Assembly: GCF_019966495.1 (NCBI RefSeq) | Contig: NZ_JAIMIA010000055.1 | Coordinates: 1 to 32,047, forward strand | Length of the DNA: 32,047 bases | From: Tateyamaria pelophila | GTDB taxonomy: Bacteria > Pseudomonadota > Alphaproteobacteria > Rhodobacterales > Rhodobacteraceae | Direction: 5' to 3' | Part shown: one piece after another, positions 1-11,025 of the stretch | Layout of the letters: every line of letters begins with the position of its first letter | Position numbering within the stretch: the first letter of the stretch is position 1 | The notes under the pieces: generated by a model | Seen by the model: only the letters and a program-made list of their open reading frames with translations | The model's database searches: none | Told to the model about the DNA's origin: nothing | Made by a program: the position numbers and the translations under genes

Positions 1-1
1 A

Positions 2-46
2 GACGATGTCATCAAGCAGTACCTGGAATTACATTCCGACAAATGA
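2..46 (+). CDS. Possible C-terminal tail of a gene entering from the left
   Basis: In the frame starting at base 2 there are 14 codons (DDVIKQYLELHSDK) ending in TGA at 44-46. The residues look protein-like: charged, with an amphipathic helical pattern. A short hairpin follows immediately. The other two plus frames also run open to stops at 82-84 and 92-94, so the frame choice is uncertain. Too little is present to name a family. Confidence 0.3.
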   Translation, partial: DDVIKQYLELHSDK

Positions 47-51
47 TGCCT

Positions 52-65
52 CCGGCGTCAGCCGG
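52..65 (+). terminator. Short hairpin after the left-edge gene, weak terminator candidate
   Basis: CCGGC at 52-56 pairs with GCCGG at 61-65 around a GTCA tetraloop. Only scattered T residues follow (TGGTCCTTCACTTC), so the U-tract is poor. Its position six bases past a possible stop codon is the main support. Confidence 0.2.
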
Positions 66-94
66 TGGTCCTTCACTTCAGTAAAACCAGGCCA

Positions 95-178
95 ATGAAA
101 GAAGAATTTGGTCTGAACAACGATGTTTGGAACAACAAGCCGATCAAAGAAGAAAAAGCCGTGCGTCAAACGAAATGA
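95..178 (+). CDS. Small hydrophilic ORF, 27 codons, doubtful
   Basis: An ATG at 95 opens a 27-codon frame ending in TGA at 176-178. The peptide begins MKEEFGLNNDVWNNK and is rich in Lys, Glu and Asn. The stretch is AT-richer than its surroundings. A weak CAGG lies 4 bases before the start, which is a poor ribosome site. There is no recognisable family. It may be a real small protein or chance, and the divergent position relative to ugd says nothing about function. Confidence 0.15.
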   Translation: MKEEFGLNNDVWNNKPIKEEKAVRQTK

Positions 179-235
179 ACGCCCGGAAAATCGTGCTTCC
201 TGCAATTGCAGCGCTATTGACTGGATCAGGCCGCG

Positions 236-1564
236 CTAGCTTTCCTCGGCGCGAAATGCAGCGCGACCGATGCTGTCATAGGCGACAAACCCCGCACGTT
301 TCGCATCTTTGACAGTGTAGATATTGCGCAAGTCTGCCATCCGCGGTGACGCCATGCGCCGTGCCAGTTTCTTGAGATCGAGGGCGCGAAACTCGTTCCA
401 TTCCGTGAGGATCACAATCAGGTCCGCGTTCTGCGCTGCCTTATAGGCATCATCCATCCACTGCACGCCAGGCAGCAACGCCTCGCCTTCATGGCGCCCT
501 TGCGGATCCGTCACGCGAACCTTGGCGCCTGCGCCGACCAATGCAGGGACGATCGTCAGCGCGGGCGCGTCACGCATGTCGTCAGTATTGGGTTTGAACG
601 TGACCCCAAGTACAGCCACGGTCTTGCCGTTCAGCGCCCCGTCGTACAGATCAAAGATCTTGTCGATCATGCGGCGTTTGGTTTCCTCGTTCACTTTGAT
701 TACGGTTTCGGTGATCTGCATCGGAACGGCATGGTCTTGGCCGATCCGCGCCAAGGCTTTGGTATCCTTGGGGAAACATGACCCGCCATAGCCGGGACCC
801 GCATGCAGGAACTTGTTTCCGATCCGCCCGTCCAGCCCCATGCCCTTGGAGACCTGTTTGATATCCGCTCCTGTGCGCTCGCACAGGGCAGCAATTTCGT
901 TTATGAAGGTAATCTTGGTCGCCAGAAACGCGTTTGCGGCGTATTTGATCATCTCGGCGCTTTCCAGATCGGTGGTCACGATGGGAAAATCGCGCAGGAA
1001 GAGAGGCCGGTAAATTGCGTTCATGACGTCTGCCGCCCGGTCGGATTGTACACCGACAACGACCCGGTCGGGTTTCATGAAATCGTCAATTGCAGCGCCT
1101 TCGCGCAGGAATTCCGGATTGGACGCGACATCAAAGTCGAGTGCGGGATTGGCTTTCCGGATCGTTTTTTTCACCTGCCGGTTGGTCCCGACCGGGACGG
1201 TGGATTTGGTCACGATGACGACATAGTTTCTGGCAAGTTGCGCGATCTCCGCCGCGGCGGCCATCACATAGGTCAGATCGGCATGACCATCGCCGCGTCG
1301 CGTCGGTGTGCCCACAGCGATAAAGATCGCTTCGGCGCCGTCGATGGCCTTGGCCAGATCAAGTGTGAATGACAGACGTCCCGCCTCGACATTCTTGGCC
1401 ATCAAGGCGTCCAGCCCCGGCTCATAGATAGGGACTTCGCCCCGTTCCAGCTTGGCGATCTTTGCAGGGTCCTTGTCGACGCAGACCACGTCGTGCCCGA
1501 AATCGGAAAAACACACCCCTGAGACGAGGCCGACATAGCCCGTCCCGATCATCGCAATTTTCAT
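236..1564 (-). CDS. ugd: UDP-glucose 6-dehydrogenase
   Basis: A 442-residue cytoplasmic enzyme that oxidises UDP-glucose to UDP-glucuronate with two NAD+, supplying uronic acid for exopolysaccharide or LPS. The N-terminal Rossmann motif GTGYVGL is at residues 7-13, EFLREG at 151-156, the conserved Lys near 207, and the catalytic Cys263 sits in GGSCFPKD (260-267). The C-terminal UDP-binding domain with GVTFKPNTDDMRDAP is complete. Length is normal for the bacterial single-domain family. A 207-base gap separates it from the next minus-strand gene, so it probably has its own promoter. It is an anabolic gene at the edge of a uronate catabolic cluster. Family assignment is firm. The UDP-glucose substrate is the usual one for this subgroup. 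Confidence 0.93.
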   Translation of the reverse strand: MKIAMIGTGYVGLVSGVCFSDFGHDVVCVDKDPAKIAKLERGEVPIYEPGLDALMAKNVEAGRLSFTLDLAKAIDGAEAIFIAVGTPTRRGDGHADLTYVMAAAAEIAQLARNYVVIVTKSTVPVGTNRQVKKTIRKANPALDFDVASNPEFLREGAAIDDFMKPDRVVVGVQSDRAADVMNAIYRPLFLRDFPIVTTDLESAEMIKYAANAFLATKITFINEIAALCERTGADIKQVSKGMGLDGRIGNKFLHAGPGYGGSCFPKDTKALARIGQDHAVPMQITETVIKVNEETKRRMIDKIFDLYDGALNGKTVAVLGVTFKPNTDDMRDAPALTIVPALVGAGAKVRVTDPQGRHEGEALLPGVQWMDDAYKAAQNADLIVILTEWNEFRALDLKKLARRMASPRMADLRNIYTVKDAKRAGFVAYDSIGRAAFRAEES

Positions 1565-1745
1565 GGCTGCCTGCCTTGTTCGTTATACCTGGTTTTGTCT
1601 GTCGTAGGGTGCGGGGGGGCGGCCCGTCAACCTTTCGGGCGCGATGATGTTCGTCAAACTGTGTATTTCAAAGACCACAAAGATGCTCATGGCGCCGTCG
1701 CACTCCGTGAAAAACTCAATGACTGTGATTCCAAGAGGCAACGGC

Positions 1746-1761
1746 CGGGCAATGTCGCCCG
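1746..1761 (-). terminator. Hairpin downstream of the 2-hydroxyacid dehydrogenase, weak terminator
   Basis: CGGGC (1746-1750) and GCCCG (1757-1761) form a 5-bp stem with a 6-base loop, 11 bases past the end of the minus-strand operon. Read on the minus strand it is followed by GCCGTTGCCTCTTGG, which is not a clean U-tract. It may end the operon, but the call is weak. Confidence 0.25.
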
Positions 1762-1771
1762 ACCACTGTGT

Positions 1772-2704
1772 TCAGGCGTTCAGGTGAGCTGTCTCCGGAA
1801 CCGGGGTCAACACTTTGCCTTTTCCGAGGTGCTCAAGCAGGTTGTCCACCACCAGCCCTCCCATCGCGGCGCGGGTTTCATGCGTGGCACTTCCCACATG
1901 TGGCAGCAGAACGACGTTTGGCATGGTTTTGAGCGCATCGGGGATCTTTGGCTCCGCCTCGAAGACATCCAAAGCTGCATAGCCCAAGCGCCCGTCCTGT
2001 AGCGCAGATACCATCGCTGGCTCGTCCACGACAGAACCACGCGATACGTTGATCAAGCGACCCTCCGGGCCCAACGCGTCCATCACCTCCGTGTTGACGA
2101 TATGGTGCGTCGACGGGCCACCGGGGGTGATGCAGATCAGAACCTCGACCGCCTGCGCCATGTCTGTCAGCGAGGCGTGATAGGTGTACGGCACGTCTCT
2201 TTTGTTGCGGGTGTGGTAATGAATTTCAGCGTCAAAGGCTTTGAGCTTGCTTGCGATGGCCTGTCCTATGCGGCCAAGACCCAGGATACCCACTTTGCGA
2301 TTGTCGGCGCTGCGCGACAACGGTGCGCCGCCGTTTTCCCACGCGCCCGAACGCGCATGAGCTTCATCCGCCAGAAAGTTGCGGTAACTGGCGAGCATCA
2401 GCAGGATCGTGGTGCTGGCCACTTCGGCGTTCAAAACATCAGGCGTATGAGTGACCAGAATACCGCGCTCGGCCGCCGCCTTGGTGTCGATGGCGTCATA
2501 ACCCACACCGTAACAGCTGATCATCTTTAGGTTCGGCAAGGCGGCCATCACATCTGCTGGAATCCCGTCATGTCCATTGGTCGCCACATGCGTGATCTTG
2601 TCCGCCGGGTAATCGCCGTCGCTGAGTCTATGGATCGTAAAGACGGCTTCCAGACGCTCGCGCATGGCGTCGGTGATGCCCCCGATTTGCAACAGATCAT
2701 GCAT
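1772..2704 (-). CDS. D-isomer-specific 2-hydroxyacid dehydrogenase (GhrB/HPPR-like)
   Basis: A 310-residue NAD(P)-dependent dehydrogenase that would interconvert a 2-keto acid and a D-2-hydroxy acid, such as glyoxylate/glycolate, hydroxypyruvate/glycerate or a 2-ketoaldonate. The nucleotide motif GLGRIG is at 142-147. The catalytic triad is visible as Arg222 (NVSRGSVVDE), Glu251 (FEAEP) and His269 (LLPHVGSAT). Length fits the family. It is the last gene of the minus-strand operon and overlaps the FAH hydrolase gene by 8 bases, so the two are probably co-translated. In context it may reduce a 2-keto acid released by the diketo-acid hydrolase. The exact substrate cannot be read from sequence. 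Confidence 0.85.
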   Translation of the reverse strand: MHDLLQIGGITDAMRERLEAVFTIHRLSDGDYPADKITHVATNGHDGIPADVMAALPNLKMISCYGVGYDAIDTKAAAERGILVTHTPDVLNAEVASTTILLMLASYRNFLADEAHARSGAWENGGAPLSRSADNRKVGILGLGRIGQAIASKLKAFDAEIHYHTRNKRDVPYTYHASLTDMAQAVEVLICITPGGPSTHHIVNTEVMDALGPEGRLINVSRGSVVDEPAMVSALQDGRLGYAALDVFEAEPKIPDALKTMPNVVLLPHVGSATHETRAAMGGLVVDNLLEHLGKGKVLTPVPETAHLNA

Positions 2705-3539
2705 CTATGCGCACCTCTTGGCGCTGCTTGCCCAAACCTTCGATTTCAAGCTCCATGACGTCGCCGACTTTGAGATAGGTCTGTGGCTTCATGCCGTCGC
2801 CAACGCCCGGCGGCGTGCCTGTGGTGATGATGTCGCCGGGGTGAAGGGTCATCAGGCCACTCAGGTGTTCGATGATTTCCGCCACGGTAAAGATCATGGT
2901 GGCGGTGTTCCCTGTCTGCATCCGCTTGCCATTCACATCCAGCGACATGGCGAGGGCCTGCGGATCAGGAATTTCATCGCGGGTGACAAGATACGGACCC
3001 GTGGGGCCAAAGGTGTCGCAGGATTTGCCCTTGGTCCACTGACCGGTGAGGTTTTGCTGATACTCCCGTTCGGACACATCGTTCACGATGCAGTAGCCCG
3101 CCACATAGTCGAGGGCGTCTTCTTTCGAGACGTATTTGCAGGTCTTGCCGATCACGACCCCAAGTTCAACTTCCCAGTCGCTGCGGGTCGATCCACGGGG
3201 CATGACCACATCATCATTGGCGCCGACGATGGCCGAATTCGCCTTGAAGAACAGGATGGGATGCGCGGGGATGGGCAGGCCCTGTTCGGCGGCATGGTCG
3301 GAATAGTTCAGACCGATGCACAGGAATTTGCCGAAGTGGCCGACGCAGGCCCCGAGGCGCGGATTGCCATCCACAGCGGGAAGCGTTGTGGGGTCGATGC
3401 TGCGCAACCGGTCCAGCGTTTCGTCGTCAAGCGTATCGCCCGTGATGTCGTCAATCACGCCGGACAGATCACGCAGGGTGTCGCCGTCCATCAGGCCGGG
3501 CCGTTCGGAACCTACGTCGCCGTATCGTACTAGTTTCAT
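2697..3539 (-). CDS. Fumarylacetoacetate hydrolase family protein, probable 2,4-diketo-3-deoxy-aldonate hydrolase
   Basis: A 280-residue FAH-fold, metal-dependent C-C bond hydrolase. The N-terminal lead-in (MKLVRYGDVG) is typical of the subgroup that cleaves 2,4-diketo-3-deoxy-L-fuconate or -rhamnonate to pyruvate and lactate. GLNYSDHAAE at 76-85 and the metal-ligand region DWEVELGVVIGK at 121-132 with NDVSER at 153-158 are present, as are KGKSCDTFGP (170-179) and TGTPPGVG (240-247). An AAGGA ribosome site precedes the ATG. With the SDR and IlvD/EDD genes upstream it completes a dehydratase, dehydrogenase, hydrolase trio. The sugar itself (fuconate, rhamnonate, arabinonate or other) is an inference. 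Ureidoglycolate lyase is the common but less likely label for this family. Confidence 0.85.
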   Translation of the reverse strand: MKLVRYGDVGSERPGLMDGDTLRDLSGVIDDITGDTLDDETLDRLRSIDPTTLPAVDGNPRLGACVGHFGKFLCIGLNYSDHAAEQGLPIPAHPILFFKANSAIVGANDDVVMPRGSTRSDWEVELGVVIGKTCKYVSKEDALDYVAGYCIVNDVSEREYQQNLTGQWTKGKSCDTFGPTGPYLVTRDEIPDPQALAMSLDVNGKRMQTGNTATMIFTVAEIIEHLSGLMTLHPGDIITTGTPPGVGDGMKPQTYLKVGDVMELEIEGLGKQRQEVRIDA

Positions 3540-3583
3540 TTTCGGATATCCTTGTTCGTGTCGGTTTTTTTGCGCGGGAGGCG

Positions 3584-7122
<3,539 letters not shown>

Positions 7123-7126
<4 letters not shown>

Positions 7127-8106
7127 AACGAATTTTGATCTTGGGCGGGCGTGGAATGGTGGGTCAGAAACTGGCCAACCATCTGGAAACGCAGGGTTTG
7201 GCGAGTGGCGAGGCCTTTGAGTTGACGCTGCACGACATCGCACCGCCAAGCGACGTCACGGCAGAGGATAACCGACGCCATCTTGTCGGCAATCTCGCGG
7301 TAGCGGCGGAGGGCGCAGCACTTGCTGCGGAACGGTTTGACCTGATCTTTTTTCTTGCCTCGATCGTCTCGGGAGAGGCGGAAACGGATTTTGACAAAGG
7401 CTGGCAGACGAACCTGTGGCCGATGTGGCATTTCCTTGAAGCGTTGCGTGCGCAGCATCGGGCGATGGACGGGGCCTATGTGCCCCGTGTGATCTTCACC
7501 TCGTCGATTGCCGTGTTTGGCGGGCCTTATCCGGACAAGATTTCGGATGAATTCCTGCAATCCCCACAAACGAGTTACGGCGCGCAAAAGGCAGCGTGCG
7601 AATTGATGATCCAGGACTTCAGCCGCAAGGGGTTCATCGATGGCATGTCCCTGCGTCTGCCGACGATCTGCGTGCGGCCCGGCAAGGCAAATCTTGCGGC
7701 CTCGTCGTTCTTTTCCGGGATCATCCGCGAACCGTTAAACGGAGTCGAAGCCATTTTACCCGTGCCCGATACCGTGCGGCACTGGCATGCGTCACCCCGG
7801 TCAGCGGCCGGGTTTCTTGCCCATGCGGCTGGGTTGGATACAGCGCTGTTGGAGGGTCGGCGTGCGCTGAACCTTCCGGGAATCAGTTGCACCGTGGCCG
7901 AACAGATCGAGGCACTGCGGGATGTCGCGGGCAACAACGTGGTCGCTTTGATCAAGCCCCAACCCGACCAGGCGATCGCCAAGATCGTCGAAGGGTGGCC
8001 GCGCAATTTTGCACCTGAACGCGCCAAAGCGCTGGGATTTGTGGCAGAGTCGACGTTCCGGGAGATCATTGACGTGTACATTGAGGATGATCTGCCGGAA
8101 CGGTGA
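7123..8106 (+). CDS. NAD-dependent epimerase/dehydratase family, DenD-like D-erythronate dehydrogenase
   Basis: A 327-residue extended SDR. GGRGMVG at 8-14 is the Rossmann motif, SSIAVFG follows at 127-133, and the YxxxK pair is Tyr152/Lys156 (SYGAQK). The segment ASIVSGEAETDFDKGW at 79-94 is characteristic, as I recall it, of the DenD branch, which oxidises D-erythronate at C2 or C3, rather than of nucleotide-sugar epimerases. It is coupled to the upstream dehydrogenase by a 4-base overlap and faces the GntR gene 40 bases away. The kinase and aldolase that normally complete an erythronate pathway are absent, so the substrate may be a different sugar acid. Family assignment is firm, function moderate. 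Confidence 0.78.
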
Positions 8107-8146
8107 TAAACTCCGGGCGCCACGGTGGGAGATGCCCTGCCGTCCC

Positions 8147-8803
8147 CTAACTTGGTTGCAACGCCGGTCCGTCGATGAGGTGCCGGGCCAGATGGTCGTG
8201 TATTTTGGCGCGGGTCAACGCTTCGTCCCCGGCCATGGCGGCATCCAGGATTTGCTGATGGTGTTTGATATTGCCTGAAATGAAATCAAAGGCGCGGTCT
8301 TCGACCATCAATTGCTGGCGGAAACGACCATAGATCTGTCGATGCGTCGTGATCAGTACGTCCGACCCGCAAGCCGAGATGAGGGTCTCATGAAACTGTC
8401 GTTCGGCTGCGAACCACAGATCGATGAAGGGTTCCGAATCCTTGGAAGTGTGCAGTCGCATTTCAAGGTGGCTGAGCTGGTGGTGCGCGGCGGTCAATTG
8501 CGCCTCCCATGCAACGCCGCCGCGCTTGATCGACATCGCCGTGCCTTCGGCTTCGAGCAGGACGCGCAAATGCGTGAGCTCATGCAACAGGCGCGCAGAT
8601 TTTTCCGGGACACGGAAACCGCGCTGCTCCTGAAACTGGACCAGGCCAAGGGTGGACAGGCGGAACAGAGCCTCGCGGATCGTGCTGGCGGAGCAGTCAA
8701 ATTCCTGCCGCAGATGTTCTGCCCTGACCTTCTCTCCATGCTCAAATCCGTTGGTCATCAAGCGATGGCGCAAGGTTTCAAATATATCTGTTTCGTAGGG
8801 CAT
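8147..8803 (-). CDS. GntR family transcriptional regulator, FCD (FadR-type) effector domain
   Basis: A 218-residue regulator. The winged helix is at about 5-66, with the recognition region CSASTIREALFRLSTLGLV (37-55). An all-helical FCD domain (73-205) binds small acids; likely metal ligands are His138 (QFHETL), His182 (KHHQQI) and His204 (HDHLARH). The frame is open to 8866. I chose the ATG at 8803 because the upstream stretch overlaps direct repeats that look like operator DNA; no clear ribosome site supports either start. FCD regulators commonly respond to uronates and related acids (ExuR, UxuR). It lies divergent from the TRAP operon and is the only regulator in the window. Confidence 0.85.
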   Translation of the reverse strand: MPYETDIFETLRHRLMTNGFEHGEKVRAEHLRQEFDCSASTIREALFRLSTLGLVQFQEQRGFRVPEKSARLLHELTHLRVLLEAEGTAMSIKRGGVAWEAQLTAAHHQLSHLEMRLHTSKDSEPFIDLWFAAERQFHETLISACGSDVLITTHRQIYGRFRQQLMVEDRAFDFISGNIKHHQQILDAAMAGDEALTRAKIHDHLARHLIDGPALQPS

Positions 8804-8849
8804 TTGAGCATTCAGAAATTTCGTTGATCGTAAATGTGTAAAGCGCAAA

Positions 8850-8880
8850 ATCACGAAATTCCACACAAATCACGAAATTC
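8850..8880. promoter_or_regulatory. Tandem direct repeats upstream of dctP and the GntR gene, candidate operators
   Basis: ATCACGAAATTC occurs perfectly at 8850-8861 and again at 8869-8880, a 19-base period that puts the copies on nearly the same helical face. Partial relatives flank them: GCCGAAATTTCA at 8881-8892, and GAAATTTCGTTGAT at 8815-8828 in the reverse orientation. They sit in the divergent region between the GntR gene and the TRAP operon. Binding by the adjacent GntR protein is the simplest inference. Confidence 0.5.
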
Positions 8881-9002
8881 GCCGAAATTTCATTTTTTTG
8901 TTGTCGTAAGGGGGCGTCTCCGACTAGCCTTTGGTTACTTTGTGCGGAAGGCGGGCAAGAGACCCTCTAATTTGCACGTAAAAAATGTCTGGGAGGATGA
9001 TC

Positions 9003-10028
9003 ATGACATTCATTAAGAAGGCGGCGTCCATCGCCGTTGCAACGGCACTTGTGGCAGGCACGGCGATGTCCGCCAGTGCACAGCAAACCAAGCTGCGTAT
9101 TCAGACGCATTACGCACCCGAGACGGTCTCGGGACGGTTGGCGGCCCAATATATCGAAGATATTCAGTTGATGTCCGGCGGCGAAATCGAAGTAGAGATG
9201 TTCTACAGTTCGTCAGTCGTGAAGTCGGTCGAAACATTCGACGCGGCGGCCACGGGTATCCTTGATTGTGACATGACAGGCGGTGCCTATCAGACCGGCA
9301 AGAACTCGGCGTTTCAGTTCGTGGGCGACATCATGGGCGGCTATGAGACTCCCTATCAGCAGCTCAGCTGGCTCTACTACGGCGGCGGCCTCGAAGCGGC
9401 GGCACCCTTGTACAACAAATACGGCATGGAATTGATCGGTTGGTGGGTCTATGGGCAGGAAAGCTTTGCCTCCTCCAAGCCAATCGCTAAAGTTGCAGAC
9501 TTCGAAGGTTGGAAATTCCGGTCGCCCCCCGGCATGGAAACCAAGATATTCGAGAAATTGGGCGCCTCGCCCATCGTGATGGACTTTACCGAAATCTTCA
9601 CCGCCCTGGAAACCGGTATCATCGACGGTGCGGACGCATCAGGCCTGGCCAACAATGTCGGTCTCGGCCTCTATGACATCGTCGGCTACGCGAATTTCCC
9701 AGGCTTCCATTCGATGCCTTCCGATCACCTGGCGTGCAACAAGGAAGTGTTTGACGCGATGCCCGAAGCGCATCAACGCATCATGAAGGTTGCCATGGAA
9801 GCACTGGCGCTGCGCACCGCCCTGACCTTCGAAAAGGCCAATGCGGAAGCGGCTGCAATGTTGCGCGAGCAGGGCGTTGTCCTGTCGCAGTGGGAAGCCG
9901 AAGAACTGCAAAAGTTCCGTGACGCAGCGCAGTCTACATGGCCTGAGTTCGCCGATACGCCAGAAGCCAAGGCATTGGTCGAATCGCATATGGCCTACTT
10001 GACCCAGCTTGGTTTCGTATCTCAGTAA
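9003..10028 (+). CDS. dctP: TRAP transporter substrate-binding protein (DctP family)
   Basis: A 341-residue periplasmic receptor for a tripartite ATP-independent transporter. A signal peptide covers residues 1-26 (Lys-rich start, Ala/Val core, ASA cleavage before QQ). KFRSPPG at 171-177 contains Arg173, the family arginine that binds the ligand carboxylate. The loop DGADASGLANN at 208-218 resembles the TakP-type subgroup. The start at 9003 has GGGAGG six bases upstream; earlier ATGs at 8985 and 8997 overlap that site. In context the ligand is probably a uronate, aldonate or other acid sugar. A strong terminator follows, allowing more receptor than membrane subunits. The symbol is a family symbol; the ligand is unproven. 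Confidence 0.9.
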   Translation: MTFIKKAASIAVATALVAGTAMSASAQQTKLRIQTHYAPETVSGRLAAQYIEDIQLMSGGEIEVEMFYSSSVVKSVETFDAAATGILDCDMTGGAYQTGKNSAFQFVGDIMGGYETPYQQLSWLYYGGGLEAAAPLYNKYGMELIGWWVYGQESFASSKPIAKVADFEGWKFRSPPGMETKIFEKLGASPIVMDFTEIFTALETGIIDGADASGLANNVGLGLYDIVGYANFPGFHSMPSDHLACNKEVFDAMPEAHQRIMKVAMEALALRTALTFEKANAEAAAMLREQGVVLSQWEAEELQKFRDAAQSTWPEFADTPEAKALVESHMAYLTQLGFVSQ

Positions 10029-10040
10029 GCGAACCGATCC

Positions 10041-10074
10041 GGGGCTCCGACCATTGTGTTGGAGCCCCTTTTTT
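10041..10074 (+). terminator. Strong intrinsic terminator between dctP and dctQ
   Basis: GGGGCTCC (10041-10048) pairs perfectly with GGAGCCCC (10061-10068), a 12-base loop lies between, and six T residues follow at 10069-10074. It starts 12 bases after the dctP stop, inside a co-directional operon. Partial readthrough would set receptor protein well above the permease subunits. Confidence 0.85.
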
Positions 10075-10130
10075 GCCGTAAAACGCGCCTTTGTCGCGCA
10101 AGGGCATGTCCACTACAGGGGGTATTTCTG

Positions 10131-11021
10131 ATGCAGGCGCGCTCCGGCACTCCGGTTGAATGGCTTGTGCCATTGGCTTTTATTTTCTGCGCGGGGTGGG
10201 TGATCTGGCATATGCCTGCCTTTACCCTCGACTTTTATCCGCCTTCGGATCCGTCAGAATTTGACAAGCTCTCCGCTTTGTTTGGACGCATTGACGTCAG
10301 TTCCGGCATGGGCGGACTGTTTGGCGGGTTTGCCGATATCTTTGATTGGGCCGCTCTGATCTGTCTTCCGATTTTTGGCTACATTGGCGTCCGCACCGTG
10401 CGGCGTGCGGGCATGGAGTTTGAAAGCTGGCGCGCAGCCGACCGTCTGGCTGTATTCATCGGCCGTGTCACCATGATGTTGATCGTGTTGTTGACCGGCG
10501 TCATGCTCTACGAAGTCATCTTGCGCTATGTGTTCGAGGCTCCGACCTTGTGGGCAAACGAAATGTCGCTGTGGCTGGCCGGGTTCGTGTTTCTGTGTGC
10601 CGGTCTTTACGCCATGCAACAGCGCAGCCACATCCGTATCGTTTTGCTCTATGATGCCGTCCCTCGCTGGGTGCAGCGGATATTTGACTGTATCTCGACA
10701 CTCCTGATCGTAACCTTCGCCTTTTTCCTGATCTATGGCGGATACGGCGAAGCCTTCGACAAATTCTATCGTTGGGAAACGTTTGGCACGGCTTTTGACC
10801 CGCCGATTCCCGCAACCCTGAAGCCCATGGTGTTGTTGGTTGTCGGCCTGGTTGCGTTGCAGGCGGTCGTGAACCTGATCTCTGACTGGAACAAGGAAGA
10901 GGTTCACTACGGTGGCGACGATCTGGACGAAGAAGAGATCGAGCGCATCAAGGCCCAGGTCGGTGTGGGTGGCGTCAGCGACATCGATGTAACCGGCCAA
11001 CACGTTTCGGCAAAGGACTGA
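10131..11021 (+). CDS. dctQ: TRAP transporter small permease (DctQ family), N-terminally extended
   Basis: The small membrane subunit of the TRAP transporter, 296 residues with six apparent membrane segments near 11-27, 72-88, 110-130, 145-162, 185-203 and 232-250. The last four form the normal DctQ core, including RYVFEAPTLWANEMSLWLAG from 132. The first two segments and about 100 residues are extra; usual DctQ proteins are 160-200 residues. The C-tail (255-296) is highly acidic. The start at 10131 follows a GGGGG-rich ribosome site, and the codons before it run through the terminator region. It lies four bases before dctM. Confidence 0.85.
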   Translation: MQARSGTPVEWLVPLAFIFCAGWVIWHMPAFTLDFYPPSDPSEFDKLSALFGRIDVSSGMGGLFGGFADIFDWAALICLPIFGYIGVRTVRRAGMEFESWRAADRLAVFIGRVTMMLIVLLTGVMLYEVILRYVFEAPTLWANEMSLWLAGFVFLCAGLYAMQQRSHIRIVLLYDAVPRWVQRIFDCISTLLIVTFAFFLIYGGYGEAFDKFYRWETFGTAFDPPIPATLKPMVLLVVGLVALQAVVNLISDWNKEEVHYGGDDLDEEEIERIKAQVGVGGVSDIDVTGQHVSAKD

Positions 11022-11025
11022 CCCC

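Noticed and set aside
803-1372. A 189-codon plus-strand open frame inside ugd
   Set aside because: It is a shadow of ugd in a GC-rich genome, with no family-like motifs or ribosome site.
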